Positions 1 through 6,095 are shown, numbered from the stretch's first letter. The stretch: 8,366 nucleotides of DNA from Melioribacteraceae bacterium (GCA_015486905.1 WFQV01000238.1:1-8366); one strand, 5' to 3'. Made by a program: numbers and translations. The notes: generated by a model from the sequence alone, not told the origin.

Positions 1-390
1 CTTCTCAGGATAAGTCGGGAGAAGAGTTGTTGAAAAATTTGAACTTTTAACTACGCCAAACATTTCGATAGATTGCTTCACTTCGATACATTCGGCATCG
101 TTTTTGTTTTTTAAAATTTTCTCCTACAAACGTTCGATCCCTTTGGTGTCGTTTGTTTTTCAAACCTATTAACCATTTTCCCGCATTCTGCGTAGCAGGG
201 TTCTTAATAAACACAAAGAATCAGCCCTCCCTCCTGCCTGTCCTGCCTACCGGCAGGCAGGCGGTAGGCAGGTCGGGAAGGGAGTGAAAGGGTAGGTTGG
301 GAAAAATAAGGAAAGCAAAAAATTGTAACAATAAGCTTTGGAGGAAAAGACAAGATATTTTTTTTTTGCCCCCAAATTTAAACTTGTACC
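1..390 (+). mobile_element. MITE-like repeat, copy 1 (left end outside window)
   Basis: This gene-free stretch is related to 2481-2774 and, inverted, to 5956-6525. The clearest homology runs from about 181 (CCGCATTCTGCG) through TCAGCCCTCCC at 221 and the ATAAGGAAAGCAAAAAAT segment near 306 to the terminal TTTAAACTTGTACC at 377-390. That 14-mer is identical to the right terminal repeat of the copy at 5956-6525. The GATAGATTGCTT segment near 68-79 resembles the matching left-central part of copy 2. The expected left end GGTACAAG is not seen, so it probably lies upstream of base 1, and the flanking duplication cannot be tested (the right flank is TACAAAAT). I see no credible ORF or transposase. 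The exact left limit inside the window is uncertain. Confidence 0.7.
242..272. repeat. Long hairpin (11-bp perfect stem) inside repeat copy 1
   Basis: CCTGCCTACCG (242-252) and CGGTAGGCAGG (262-272) are perfect inverted repeats around a 9-base loop. Relative to copy 2 this GC-rich palindrome looks like an insertion into the loop of the CCCTCCC/GGGAAGGGA stem that both copies share. It resembles a REP-like palindrome and is far richer in GC than its surroundings. Confidence 0.8.
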
Positions 391-433
391 TACAAAATTT
401 TAAAAATACATTTGTGCTATGGAACAAAATTCC

Positions 434-464
434 TTGACAGTTAAGTCTTAGAAAGATATATTTG
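434..464 (+). promoter_or_regulatory. Bacteroidetes-type promoter, possibly giving a leaderless mRNA
   Basis: TTGACA (434-439) is followed by TATATTTG (457-464), which matches the Bacteroidetes housekeeping -7 element TAnnTTTG at every defined base. It also reads as a sigma70-like pair, TTGACA-17 bp-TATATT. Transcription is expected to start about 5-7 bases after the second box, at or next to the A of the ATG at 469. The message would then have little or no 5' leader, and no Shine-Dalgarno sequence could lie on it. Confidence 0.75.
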
Positions 465-468
465 AACT

Positions 469-876
469 ATGAAAAATGTGAAATTAAAATATTTTACTTT
501 CCTTTTCTTAGTGGCGGGCACAACAGTTATTTTTGCAAATGCTCTTTTGTCCGTTTTCCAAGCTCACAGCAACGGTAACGACATCATTGTAGAATGGCAG
601 ACCACTCAGGAAAATAATCTTAAAGAATTTGTTGTACAGAGAAAAACAACCACGAGCGATTTCATTGATGTTGGCACCGTTAAAGCAAAAGGAAGTAATT
701 CCTATTACACTTACAAAGACGAGAGCGCTTACAAGACTACCGGAACACTTTACATTTACAGATTAAAAATAGTTGACAAAGACAATACTATTTCTTATTC
801 GGCTGAGGTTTCCGTTTCCCACAACGTGTCAAGCGTTAAAAGGACATGGGGCAGTATTAAAGCATTGTTCCGTTAG
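469..876 (+). CDS. Small secreted beta-rich (fibronectin III-like) protein
   Basis: The 135-residue product has an N-terminal export signal: a basic start (KNVKLK) and a hydrophobic core at about residues 8-22. Cleavage is likely near Ala23-Ala25, leaving a protein of about 110 residues. Residues 29-118 show alternating beta-strand patterns and the order DIIVEW, EFVVQR, YYTYKDE, YIYRLKIVD. This resembles the fibronectin III-like modules common in exported proteins of the Bacteroidota/Chlorobi group. The last 12 residues, KRTWGSIKALFR, form a basic tail after the domain. I see no catalytic motif, lipobox or type IX secretion domain. A strong promoter lies directly upstream and the start codon may be the first transcribed codon. 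It appears monocistronic, with 52 bases to the next gene. The function is unknown; an envelope or adhesive role is only a guess. Confidence 0.8.
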   Translation: MKNVKLKYFTFLFLVAGTTVIFANALLSVFQAHSNGNDIIVEWQTTQENNLKEFVVQRKTTTSDFIDVGTVKAKGSNSYYTYKDESAYKTTGTLYIYRLKIVDKDNTISYSAEVSVSHNVSSVKRTWGSIKALFR

Positions 877-928
877 ACCTTTCAAAATTCATTTGCAATG
901 TTTCCTTTAATTAGTAATTGCGTTTCCA

Positions 929-1510
929 ATGATTGAAAACGAGATTCCGATTTTTTTAGCTTCCGCTTCACCGAGAAGGAAAAAACTTCTTAAACAAATA
1001 GGGCTTAAATTCAAATCTTTCTCAGTTGATTTAAATGAAGAATTTTCAGACGGTGAACATCCGGTAAAAACGGTTACACGATTGGCTTCGGATAAACTTT
1101 CTCTTGCTAAGGAAAAAGTCAAAGATGGCATTGTTATTACGGCAGATACTATTGTGGTTCTGAATGGTAAAATTTTGGGAAAACCGGCAAACAAAGAAGA
1201 TGCCGTACGAATGTTAAAAATGCTTAGTGGTAAAACTCATTTCGTTTATACCGGCTTTGCGGTTTTTAATTCGATTAACGCTAAACTTGTGCTCTCTCAC
1301 AGAAGGACAGCCGTTACGTTTAGAAAATTAACCGATAAAGAAATTGTCGATTACGTTGCAGGTGGTAGCCCGTTGGACAAAGCCGGTTCTTATGGAATTC
1401 AAGACGATTACGGCGCCGTGTTTGTTAAAGAAATTAAAGGCTGTTACTATAATGTTGTAGGACTACCTCTCTCGGATGTTTATCAGGCAATTTTAGAAGT
1501 GCTGTCATGA
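929..1510 (+). CDS. maf: Maf-family nucleoside triphosphate pyrophosphatase
   Basis: The 193-residue product has normal Maf length and all family signatures: the nucleotide-binding loop LASASPRRKKLL (residues 10-21), Lys56, ADT with the expected catalytic Asp73, GKP at 84-86, LSGKTH at 99-104, and DKAGSYGIQD at 150-159, followed by YYNVVGLPL near the C-terminus. Maf enzymes cleave non-canonical or canonical NTPs to NMP and pyrophosphate in the cytosol, and are linked to nucleotide-pool cleaning and septum control. The DKAG.YGIQ block places it in the YhdE/Bacillus Maf branch, for which dTTP/UTP and modified pyrimidine nucleotides are reported substrates; specificity here is inferred. The ATG at 929 gives a natural N-terminus just before the loop, but no clear ribosome site precedes it. 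The stop overlaps the next start as ATGA, which suggests translational coupling. Confidence 0.95.
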   Translation: MIENEIPIFLASASPRRKKLLKQIGLKFKSFSVDLNEEFSDGEHPVKTVTRLASDKLSLAKEKVKDGIVITADTIVVLNGKILGKPANKEDAVRMLKMLSGKTHFVYTGFAVFNSINAKLVLSHRRTAVTFRKLTDKEIVDYVAGGSPLDKAGSYGIQDDYGAVFVKEIKGCYYNVVGLPLSDVYQAILEVLS

Positions 1511-2475
1511 TTAAAAAATTAAGAAAAAACGTAATCCTGGCAATTATCGTATCAGCCGTGATTTATCTCGCTCTTACTATTTATGCCGACTATGATTCGG
1601 TACTTAAAGCCTTTGAAGTATTTCCCTTTTACATTTTGCCTTTGGTTTTACTCTTTGCCTTCGGGAACTACTCAGTACGTTTTCTTAAGTGGCATTATTA
1701 TTTAAGAAAATTAAATGTACAAATTTCCGTTAAGGATTCCTTCCACATATTCATGTCCGGTTTAATAATGAGCGTTACACCTGGGAAGTTCGGAGAGGTG
1801 ATGAAATCTTACCTCGTAAAATTTAATACCGGTGAAGCTGTAAGCAGAACAATTCCCGTGATGATTGTCGAAAGGATTACGGATTTTTATTCTTTATTAA
1901 TTATTGCTCTGCTTGGTGCTTTTTATTTCGATTACGGGAAAGCAGTGATAATAGTTGTAACTCTTTTTTTTGTACTGTTAACAATTGTTATTAATCAAAA
2001 AAGACTCTCGTTAAAAATAATTTACTCAATGGAAAAAATCCGATTTCTAAAAAAGTATGTGGAAAATTTTCGAACGGCTTACGAAAGCGCATACACGCTT
2101 TTGAAAATAAAACCTCTTTACGAAATGACTTTGCTTAGTGTAATTGCTTGGTCGTTAGAATGCTTTGCTTTCTATTTGATTCTTGTGAATTTTAATTTGA
2201 ACGTTTCCGTGCCATGGTCCTTGTTCATTTACGCCTTCGCTACAATTATCGGTTCTATCACACTATTACCTGCCGGCTTGGGAGTGACTGACGGCTCCCT
2301 TACATATTTCATTTACAATATTTCAAAACAGATGAATGTAGCGGTTGCTTCTACTTTAATCACAAGGTTATCTACACTTTGGTTTGCCGTTTTAATTGGT
2401 ATTTTCAGTCTTTGGCTTTACAAAAAGAAAAATGCAGAAATTCTGGATTTTACAGAAGAAAGAAAAAATCCGTAA
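1507..2475 (+). CDS. Flippase-like / lysylphosphatidylglycerol synthase TM-family membrane protein
   Basis: This 322-residue integral membrane protein has about 7-8 hydrophobic segments (roughly residues 8-26, 40-58, 79-92, 126-141, 145-163, 207-228, 236-255 and 285-304). The family signatures are present: SVTPGKFGE (89-97), the charged pair in VERITDF (121-127) and LPAGLGVTDGSL (254-265). These mark the UPF0104/LPG_synthase_TM (AglD/MprF flippase-like) family. Members are associated with moving lipids or lipid-linked sugars, or transferring groups to them, at the inner membrane. It lacks the cytosolic aminoacyl-transferase domain of full MprF, so lysyl-PG synthesis is not expected. It begins inside the maf stop (ATGA) and is probably translated from the same message. 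Its TAA stop (2473-2475) is the first three bases of the 8-bp duplication flanking the element at 2481-2774. The insertion therefore preserved the C-terminus but separated the gene from its original downstream DNA. Confidence 0.9.
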   Translation: MIKKLRKNVILAIIVSAVIYLALTIYADYDSVLKAFEVFPFYILPLVLLFAFGNYSVRFLKWHYYLRKLNVQISVKDSFHIFMSGLIMSVTPGKFGEVMKSYLVKFNTGEAVSRTIPVMIVERITDFYSLLIIALLGAFYFDYGKAVIIVVTLFFVLLTIVINQKRLSLKIIYSMEKIRFLKKYVENFRTAYESAYTLLKIKPLYEMTLLSVIAWSLECFAFYLILVNFNLNVSVPWSLFIYAFATIIGSITLLPAGLGVTDGSLTYFIYNISKQMNVAVASTLITRLSTLWFAVLIGIFSLWLYKKKNAEILDFTEERKNP

Positions 2476-2480
2476 ACATT
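2473..2480. repeat. Left target-site duplication TAAACATT
   Basis: TAAACATT here is identical to 2775-2782 and abuts the left end of the repeat element exactly. Its first three bases are the stop codon of the flippase-like gene. Confidence 0.8.
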
Positions 2481-2601
2481 GGTACGGATTTAAAATCAGT
2501 GGAAAAAATAAAAAATCAGAAAGAAGAAACAAGAAATCTGCCTACTCCCGACAAGTCGTGATTCGGTGCGACAAGTTGTATTTTTATAACGTAGATTGCT
2601 T

Positions 2602-2620
2602 GTCCCGCATTCTGCGGGAC
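2602..2620. repeat. Conserved CGCATTCTGCG hairpin in copy 2
   Basis: GTCCCGC-ATTCT-GCGGGAC is a perfect 7-bp stem with a 5-base loop. The core CGCATTCTGCG recurs in copy 1 (182-192) and, inverted, in copy 3 (6262-6272). Confidence 0.8.
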
Positions 2621-2647
2621 GAGGTTCAGAAAACGCACCAAGAGTCA

Positions 2648-2677
2648 GCCCTCCCTTCGGGAAGGGAAGGAAAGGGC
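2648..2677. repeat. Second hairpin of copy 2
   Basis: GCCCT (2648-2652) pairs with AGGGC (2673-2677), and CCCTTC (2653-2658) pairs with GAAGGG (2661-2666). This is the hairpin slot that carries the long GC-rich palindrome in copy 1 and CCCCGAGCT/AGCTCGGGG in copy 3. Confidence 0.7.
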
Positions 2678-2774
2678 AGGTTGGTAAAAATAAGGAAAGC
2701 AAAAAATCGTGACAAAACACTCAAGAGGGAAAGACAAGATGAATTTTTTTTGCCGCTAAATTTAAGCTTGTACA

Positions 2775-2782
2775 TAAACATT
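2775..2782. repeat. Right target-site duplication TAAACATT
   Basis: Identical to 2473-2480 and directly next to the right end of the element. It is probably the remainder of the original junction downstream of the flippase gene. Confidence 0.8.
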
Positions 2783-2835
2783 ACCTTTTATTAAGAAGAT
2801 TTTTGATTTTTTTTATTAAAAAAAGAGATTGATTC

Positions 2836-2864
2836 TTGAAAATCAGCTAATTCGTTATTATTTT
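2836..2864 (+). promoter_or_regulatory. Candidate promoter for the YtxH-DUF948-EF-G2 unit
   Basis: TTGAAA (2836-2841) and TATTTT (2859-2864) are separated by 17 bp, which would start transcription near 2871 and leave a leader of about 25 bases containing GGGAGG. The second box matches the Bacteroidetes TAnnTTTG element only partly. In DNA this AT-rich such matches arise by chance, so this is tentative. Confidence 0.4.
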
Positions 2865-2895
2865 CACAGTCTAAAATTAATTATGGGAGGTCATT

Positions 2896-3312
2896 ATGAA
2901 TGAAGACAACGGAATCGGGAAAGGATTGTTCTTAGGGTTCTTAGCGGGCTCGTTAGTAGGCTCGTTAATTGCATTGCTTTATGCACCCAAGAGCGGTAAA
3001 GAATTTCGTTCGGATTTAAAAAAATCATCTGATGAAATACGCGACGATGCTGAAAAATACATTGAACAAGCAAAGGAAAAAGCAAACAACTTAATTAATG
3101 AGGGAAAGAAAAAGTCGGAAGAATTGGTTGCCGACGCTAAGGAAAAAGTTGATGAACTTTTAAAAGAAGCGGAAGGAATAATTGAAGACGCAAAAAAGAA
3201 AACCGGCGTTGCAGTTGAAGAAGGTAAAAAAAAAGTAGAGAAAGAAAGCGGAAAGCTTAAAAGCGCAATTAAAGCAGGCTTAGATACTTACAAATCTGAA
3301 AAGGAAGCTTAA
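2896..3312 (+). CDS. YtxH-family membrane-anchored stress protein
   Basis: The 138-residue product has a glycine-rich membrane segment at residues 8-30 (GKGLFLGFLAGSLVGSLIAL) followed by YAPKSGKE, the hallmark of the YtxH family. The remainder (36-138) is a highly charged Lys/Glu/Ala helix. Residues 56-88 form three clear 11-residue repeats (IEQAKEKANNL, INEGKKKSEEL, VADAKEKVDEL), with weaker units continuing to about 121, a pattern seen in LEA-like and apolipoprotein-like helices. YtxH proteins are named for a Bacillus general stress protein; the biochemical role is unknown. The start is well supported by GGGAGG at 2885-2890, five bases before the ATG. The DUF948 gene follows after one base, echoing the Bacillus ytxG-ytxH association. 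The helix probably lies along a membrane surface or makes a coiled coil in the cytoplasm. Confidence 0.88.
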   Translation: MNEDNGIGKGLFLGFLAGSLVGSLIALLYAPKSGKEFRSDLKKSSDEIRDDAEKYIEQAKEKANNLINEGKKKSEELVADAKEKVDELLKEAEGIIEDAKKKTGVAVEEGKKKVEKESGKLKSAIKAGLDTYKSEKEA

Positions 3313-3313
3313 A

Positions 3314-3697
3314 TTGGGGCTAGGATTAATAGATATTTTAATTGTAATTCTTATTATTTTAGCCTGTGTTCTAATAGCTTATTTAATTATCACGCTGAAG
3401 AAGGTCAATGAGAATTTGGCTGTTCTTCAGCGTGATTTAAATAATATTAATGACCGTTTAAATCCCATCTTGGAAAACCTTAACGAAATCACAAAGAAGA
3501 CGTTAAACATTTCTTCCGAAGCCGAATTGCAAGTGGAAAAGGTAAAAAATTTTATTGATTCTTTCGGCAGCGGAATTACAAAGTTTAAATCAATTAAAAA
3601 CGAAACGGAGCCCGAAAAACGAATTCCCCTTTTGATTAAAAATGTTTCCGCAGTTGTAAAAGGAGTTTCCGTTTTTCTTAGAGAACTTAAAACGTAA
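3314..3697 (+). CDS. DUF948 (YtxG-like) single-pass membrane coiled-coil protein
   Basis: The 127-residue product has one strongly hydrophobic segment at residues 5-28, then KKVNENLAVLQRDLNNINDR and further heptad-like helix to about residue 85, as in the DUF948 family. The C-terminal part (about 100-127) is amphipathic and lacks motifs. I chose the TTG at 3314 because it is one base after the YtxH stop, has AAGGAAG (3301-3307) six bases upstream, and places the membrane helix at the N-terminus; no ATG serves as well. DUF948 proteins accompany YtxH in Bacillus and other bacteria, and the two are presumably partners at the membrane. No enzymatic function is known. Thirty-eight bases separate it from the EF-G2 gene, with no terminator between. 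Confidence 0.85.
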   Translation: MGLGLIDILIVILIILACVLIAYLIITLKKVNENLAVLQRDLNNINDRLNPILENLNEITKKTLNISSEAELQVEKVKNFIDSFGSGITKFKSIKNETEPEKRIPLLIKNVSAVVKGVSVFLRELKT

Positions 3698-3726
3698 GAA
3701 TTGTTTAGAAATAATAAATTAGATAC

Positions 3727-3731
3727 GGAGG
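3727..3731 (+). promoter_or_regulatory. Ribosome binding site fixing a TTG start
   Basis: GGAGG lies four bases before the TTG at 3736. No ATG is available in frame near the N-terminus, and the P-loop begins only 16 residues in, so this site supports TTG initiation for the EF-G-like gene. Confidence 0.7.
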
Positions 3732-3735
3732 AAAT

Positions 3736-5826
3736 TTGAAAGAGTACAAAGCAGATGCTATTAGGAATTTTGCATTCATTGGTCATGGCGGTAGTGGCAA
3801 GACTTCCATTGCGGAAGTAATGCTTTTTACTGCCGGTGAAACGAATAGGATTGGAACAGTTGACGAAGGGAATACAATCTCTGACTTTTCACCCTTTGAG
3901 ATTGAAAGAAAGATTTCTATTTCAGCAACCCCCTTACACGTTGAATGGAAAGACACTAAATTAAATTTTATCGACACACCCGGCTACTCCGATTTCGTCG
4001 GGCAGGTAATCAGTTCGCTTTACGTTGCCGATGTTGCCGTTGCCGTAGTTAAGAGCGCCGAAGGTGTGGAGGTGGGAACCGAAGCTACTTGGGATTACGT
4101 TAAAAAATATAATCTTCCCGCCGCAGTAATAATTAACAAAGTTGACAACGAGCACTCCAAGTTCGACGATACCTTTAATTTGGTTAAGGAAAGATTAAGC
4201 TCGGATGCGACTATTGTTTCTTTCCCTGTTTCGGAAGGACTTAATTTCGATGCGGTTGTCGATTTAATTAAAATGAAAAAATTAACTTTCGGCGAACCGA
4301 GCTCAAAGAAAATTACCGAGGAAGATATTCCGGCTGACTTAAAAGAAAAAGCGGAAAAATTGCGCGAAGAATTAATTGAGAAAATCGCTGAGTCGGATGA
4401 AGAAATAATGAACAAATATTTTGAAGAAGGAACCCTCGAAGGTGATGACTTAATCAACGGAATTAAAAAAGCAATCATAAACGGCAGTATTGTCCCCGTC
4501 TTTGCAATGTCGGCCGACAAAGCTGCGGGTATTAGTAATTTCTTGGACTTCGCTCAGGAATTTTTCCCCTCACCTTTGGATAGAGGTCCCGTTAAAGCAA
4601 AAATGGCGGACAAGGATCAAGAAGTGGAAATACCTTGTGATGAGAACGGCGAATCTGCTCTGCAGGTTTTCAAATCCCTTTCCGAGGCTCACGTTGGTGA
4701 ACTTTCTATTTTTAAAGTATTTGCAGGTTCCCTGAGCGCTGGAATGGATTTACAGAACACTACTAAAAATCAAACGGAACGTTTGGGACAGCTGTTTATT
4801 CTTAACGGGAAAAACAGGAAAGAAATTTCAACTATTTACGCAGGGGATATTGGTGCCGTAGTTAAATTAAAGGACACACACACCGGCGATACTTTGTCAT
4901 CCAAGAATTTCCCCGTAGTGCTACCGGGAATCGATTTCCCCGGACCAGTAATTCGCGGTGCCATTAAACCGAAAGCCAAAGGCGATGAAGATAAAATTGC
5001 TTCGGGACTTCACACAGTTCACGAAGAAGACCCAACTCTAAGTGTTCATTTTGATCCGGAATTAAGTCAAACAATAGTTTCAGGACAAGGCGAGCTTCAA
5101 CTTTCCTTAGCGGTTAGAATGCTGAAAGAACGTTACGGTGTGGAAGTCGGTTTGACGGAGCCGAGAATTCCTTATCGCGAAACCATCAAAGGTGTTGCGG
5201 AAGATGCCGAATATAAACACAAGAAGCAATCGGGTGGCAGGGGGCAATACGGGCATGTCCACTTAAAATTAGAACCTCTCTCTCGCGGCGAAGGCTTCGA
5301 ATTTGTTGACGCCATCGTCGGTGGCGTTGTGCCGGGTAGATTTATTCCTGCCGTGGAGAAAGGCGTTCGTGAAATAATGGAAAAAGGTGTCCTTACCGGC
5401 TCAAAAGTCGTGGATGTTAGAGTTACTCTTTTTGACGGTACTTTCCACTCGGTTGATTCTGACGAAGTCTCCTTTAAAATTGCCGCTTCGCAAGCCTTTA
5501 AAAAAGGCTTCTTAGAAGCAAACCCCGTAATCTTGGAACCCATTTACGATGTTACAATCAAAGTGCCTGACGAATATATGGGTGATGTAATGGGAGATAT
5601 TTCTTCCCGTCGTGGAAAAATTCTCGGAATGGATTCCGAAGGTCCTTTCCAGGTCATTCGTGCAAAAGTTCCGCTTGCGGAGTTGTACAAATACTCCACC
5701 CACTTGCGTTCGCTTACACAGGGACGCGGAATGCACACGCGGACTTTTTCTCATTACGAAGAAGTACCGAAAGAAATAGAATCCAAGATTATTGAAGAAT
5801 ACAAGAAGGCAAAAGAAGAAGAATAA
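3736..5826 (+). CDS. fusA2: Elongation factor G-like translational GTPase (EF-G2 type)
   Basis: The 696-residue product has full EF-G architecture. The GTPase domain shows the P-loop GHGGSGKT (residues 16-23), DTPGYSDF (80-87), NKVD (134-137) and a G5-like MSADK (258-262). Domain II lies around 305-400, domain III around 410-480 (SGQGELQL at 449-456), domain IV contains SGGRGQYGHV (499-508) and the tip loop DGTFHSVDSDE (567-577), and domain V contains MGDVMGDISSRRG (615-627). It differs from canonical EF-G: the catalytic-site His of DTPGH is Tyr84, the switch I RGIT is RKIS (58-61), and the P-loop is not AHIDAGKT. These features mark the EF-G2 (FusA2) branch. Mycobacterial EF-G2 is reported to lack ribosome-stimulated GTPase activity, while Thermus EF-G-2 is reported active, so its role is uncertain. 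A standard fusA is expected elsewhere in the genome. It starts at TTG after GGAGG and is followed by an intrinsic terminator. Confidence 0.93.
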   Translation: MKEYKADAIRNFAFIGHGGSGKTSIAEVMLFTAGETNRIGTVDEGNTISDFSPFEIERKISISATPLHVEWKDTKLNFIDTPGYSDFVGQVISSLYVADVAVAVVKSAEGVEVGTEATWDYVKKYNLPAAVIINKVDNEHSKFDDTFNLVKERLSSDATIVSFPVSEGLNFDAVVDLIKMKKLTFGEPSSKKITEEDIPADLKEKAEKLREELIEKIAESDEEIMNKYFEEGTLEGDDLINGIKKAIINGSIVPVFAMSADKAAGISNFLDFAQEFFPSPLDRGPVKAKMADKDQEVEIPCDENGESALQVFKSLSEAHVGELSIFKVFAGSLSAGMDLQNTTKNQTERLGQLFILNGKNRKEISTIYAGDIGAVVKLKDTHTGDTLSSKNFPVVLPGIDFPGPVIRGAIKPKAKGDEDKIASGLHTVHEEDPTLSVHFDPELSQTIVSGQGELQLSLAVRMLKERYGVEVGLTEPRIPYRETIKGVAEDAEYKHKKQSGGRGQYGHVHLKLEPLSRGEGFEFVDAIVGGVVPGRFIPAVEKGVREIMEKGVLTGSKVVDVRVTLFDGTFHSVDSDEVSFKIAASQAFKKGFLEANPVILEPIYDVTIKVPDEYMGDVMGDISSRRGKILGMDSEGPFQVIRAKVPLAELYKYSTHLRSLTQGRGMHTRTFSHYEEVPKEIESKIIEEYKKAKEEE

Positions 5827-5847
5827 TCTTTTTCAACGTTTTACATG

Positions 5848-5872
5848 GGCGGAGTTTATCCTCCGCCTTTTT
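5848..5872 (+). terminator. Intrinsic terminator after the EF-G2 gene
   Basis: GGCGGAG (5848-5854) and CTCCGCC (5861-5867) form a perfect 7-bp stem around TTTATC, followed directly by TTTTT. It lies 21 bases after the stop codon and closes the ytxH-DUF948-fusA2 unit. Confidence 0.93.
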
Positions 5873-5895
5873 AATTTTAAATTCTACTTTCCATT

Positions 5896-5911
5896 CGCCG
5901 AAGCATCGGCG
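5896..5911. repeat. Short hairpin between terminator and repeat copy 3
   Basis: CGCCGA (5896-5901) and TCGGCG (5906-5911) pair around AGCA. No T-run follows, so it is not a second terminator. A palindromic TGCCGGCA follows about a dozen bases later. This 75-bp segment outside copy 3 may be debris of another repeat. Confidence 0.45.
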
Positions 5912-5947
5912 TGATAATCCGCCTGCCGGCAAGCAGTTAGCTTTGCC

Positions 5948-5955
5948 ATCCCAAC
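5948..5955. repeat. Left target-site duplication ATCCCAAC
   Basis: Identical to 6526-6533 and immediately outside the GGTACAAG end of copy 3. Confidence 0.85.
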
Positions 5956-6075
5956 GGTACAAGTTTAAATTTAGTGGTTTTTCTCCGTTGAACGTTTTGT
6001 CACGATTTTTATCTTCCCCAAACGAGAAAAGCCAAAAATCGCGCCAAAACACTTTAATGTTTTCCCTCAACCTAC

Positions 6076-6095
6076 CCCCGAGCTGAAGCTCGGGG
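6076..6095. repeat. Hairpin CCCCGAGCT/AGCTCGGGG in copy 3
   Basis: A perfect 9-bp inverted repeat with GA between the arms. It occupies the same slot, next to the shared GTAGGTTG/CAACCTAC flank, that holds different palindromes in copies 1 and 2. Confidence 0.85.

Larger units (their letters stand above)
2481..2774 (+). mobile_element. MITE-like element, copy 2 (294 bp, both ends)
   Basis: The element begins GGTACGGATTTAAAAT and ends AATTTAAGCTTGTACA. The two ends are imperfect inverted repeats (about 10 of 16 positions) that have drifted from the GGTACAAGTTTAAA ends of copy 3. A perfect 8-bp direct repeat lies immediately outside both ends. The left 57 bp match the inverted start of copy 3, including an identical 20-mer (2518-2537 against the complement of 6466-6485). 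The right 130 bp match copy 1 and partly copy 3, including AAATCGTGACAAAAC at 2704-2718. Two hairpins lie in the interior. It encodes no transposase; small open frames across it are not credible. GG ends with 8-bp duplications are compatible with mobilisation by an ISL3- or IS256-like transposase, but that assignment is a guess. Confidence 0.8.

Noticed and set aside
82..160. Two similar segments, TTCGATACATTCGGCATCG (82-100) and TTCGATCCCTTTGGTGTCG (133-151), each followed by a T-rich stretch
   Set aside because: They are only about 70% alike and there are two units, so they do not support a CRISPR array or a tandem repeat. They are probably part of repeat copy 1.
221..427. Open frame of 68 codons on the - strand
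   Set aside because: It lies across the repeat copy and its hairpin. The composition is that of translated palindromes, with no domain and no ribosome site.
907..1194. - strand open frame opposite maf; similar frames opposite the EF-G2, YitT and DUF971 genes
   Set aside because: They are antisense shadows of well-supported genes.
2396..2794. Open frame of 132 codons on the + strand, and a 74-codon frame on the - strand at 2496-2720
   Set aside because: Both run through the MITE-like element; the first also overlaps the flippase gene out of frame. Their Lys/Arg- or Pro/Cys-rich products match nothing recognisable.
3698..3735. Independent promoter for the EF-G2 gene
   Set aside because: TTGTTT and TAGATA are only 13 bp apart and the gap to the previous gene is 38 bases. 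Co-transcription is simpler.
5994..6050. Imperfect 16-bp inverted repeat as a terminator or riboswitch
   Set aside because: The arms have two mismatches and lie 25 bases apart, no T-run follows in a useful position, and no downstream gene is close. It is kept only as internal structure of copy 3.
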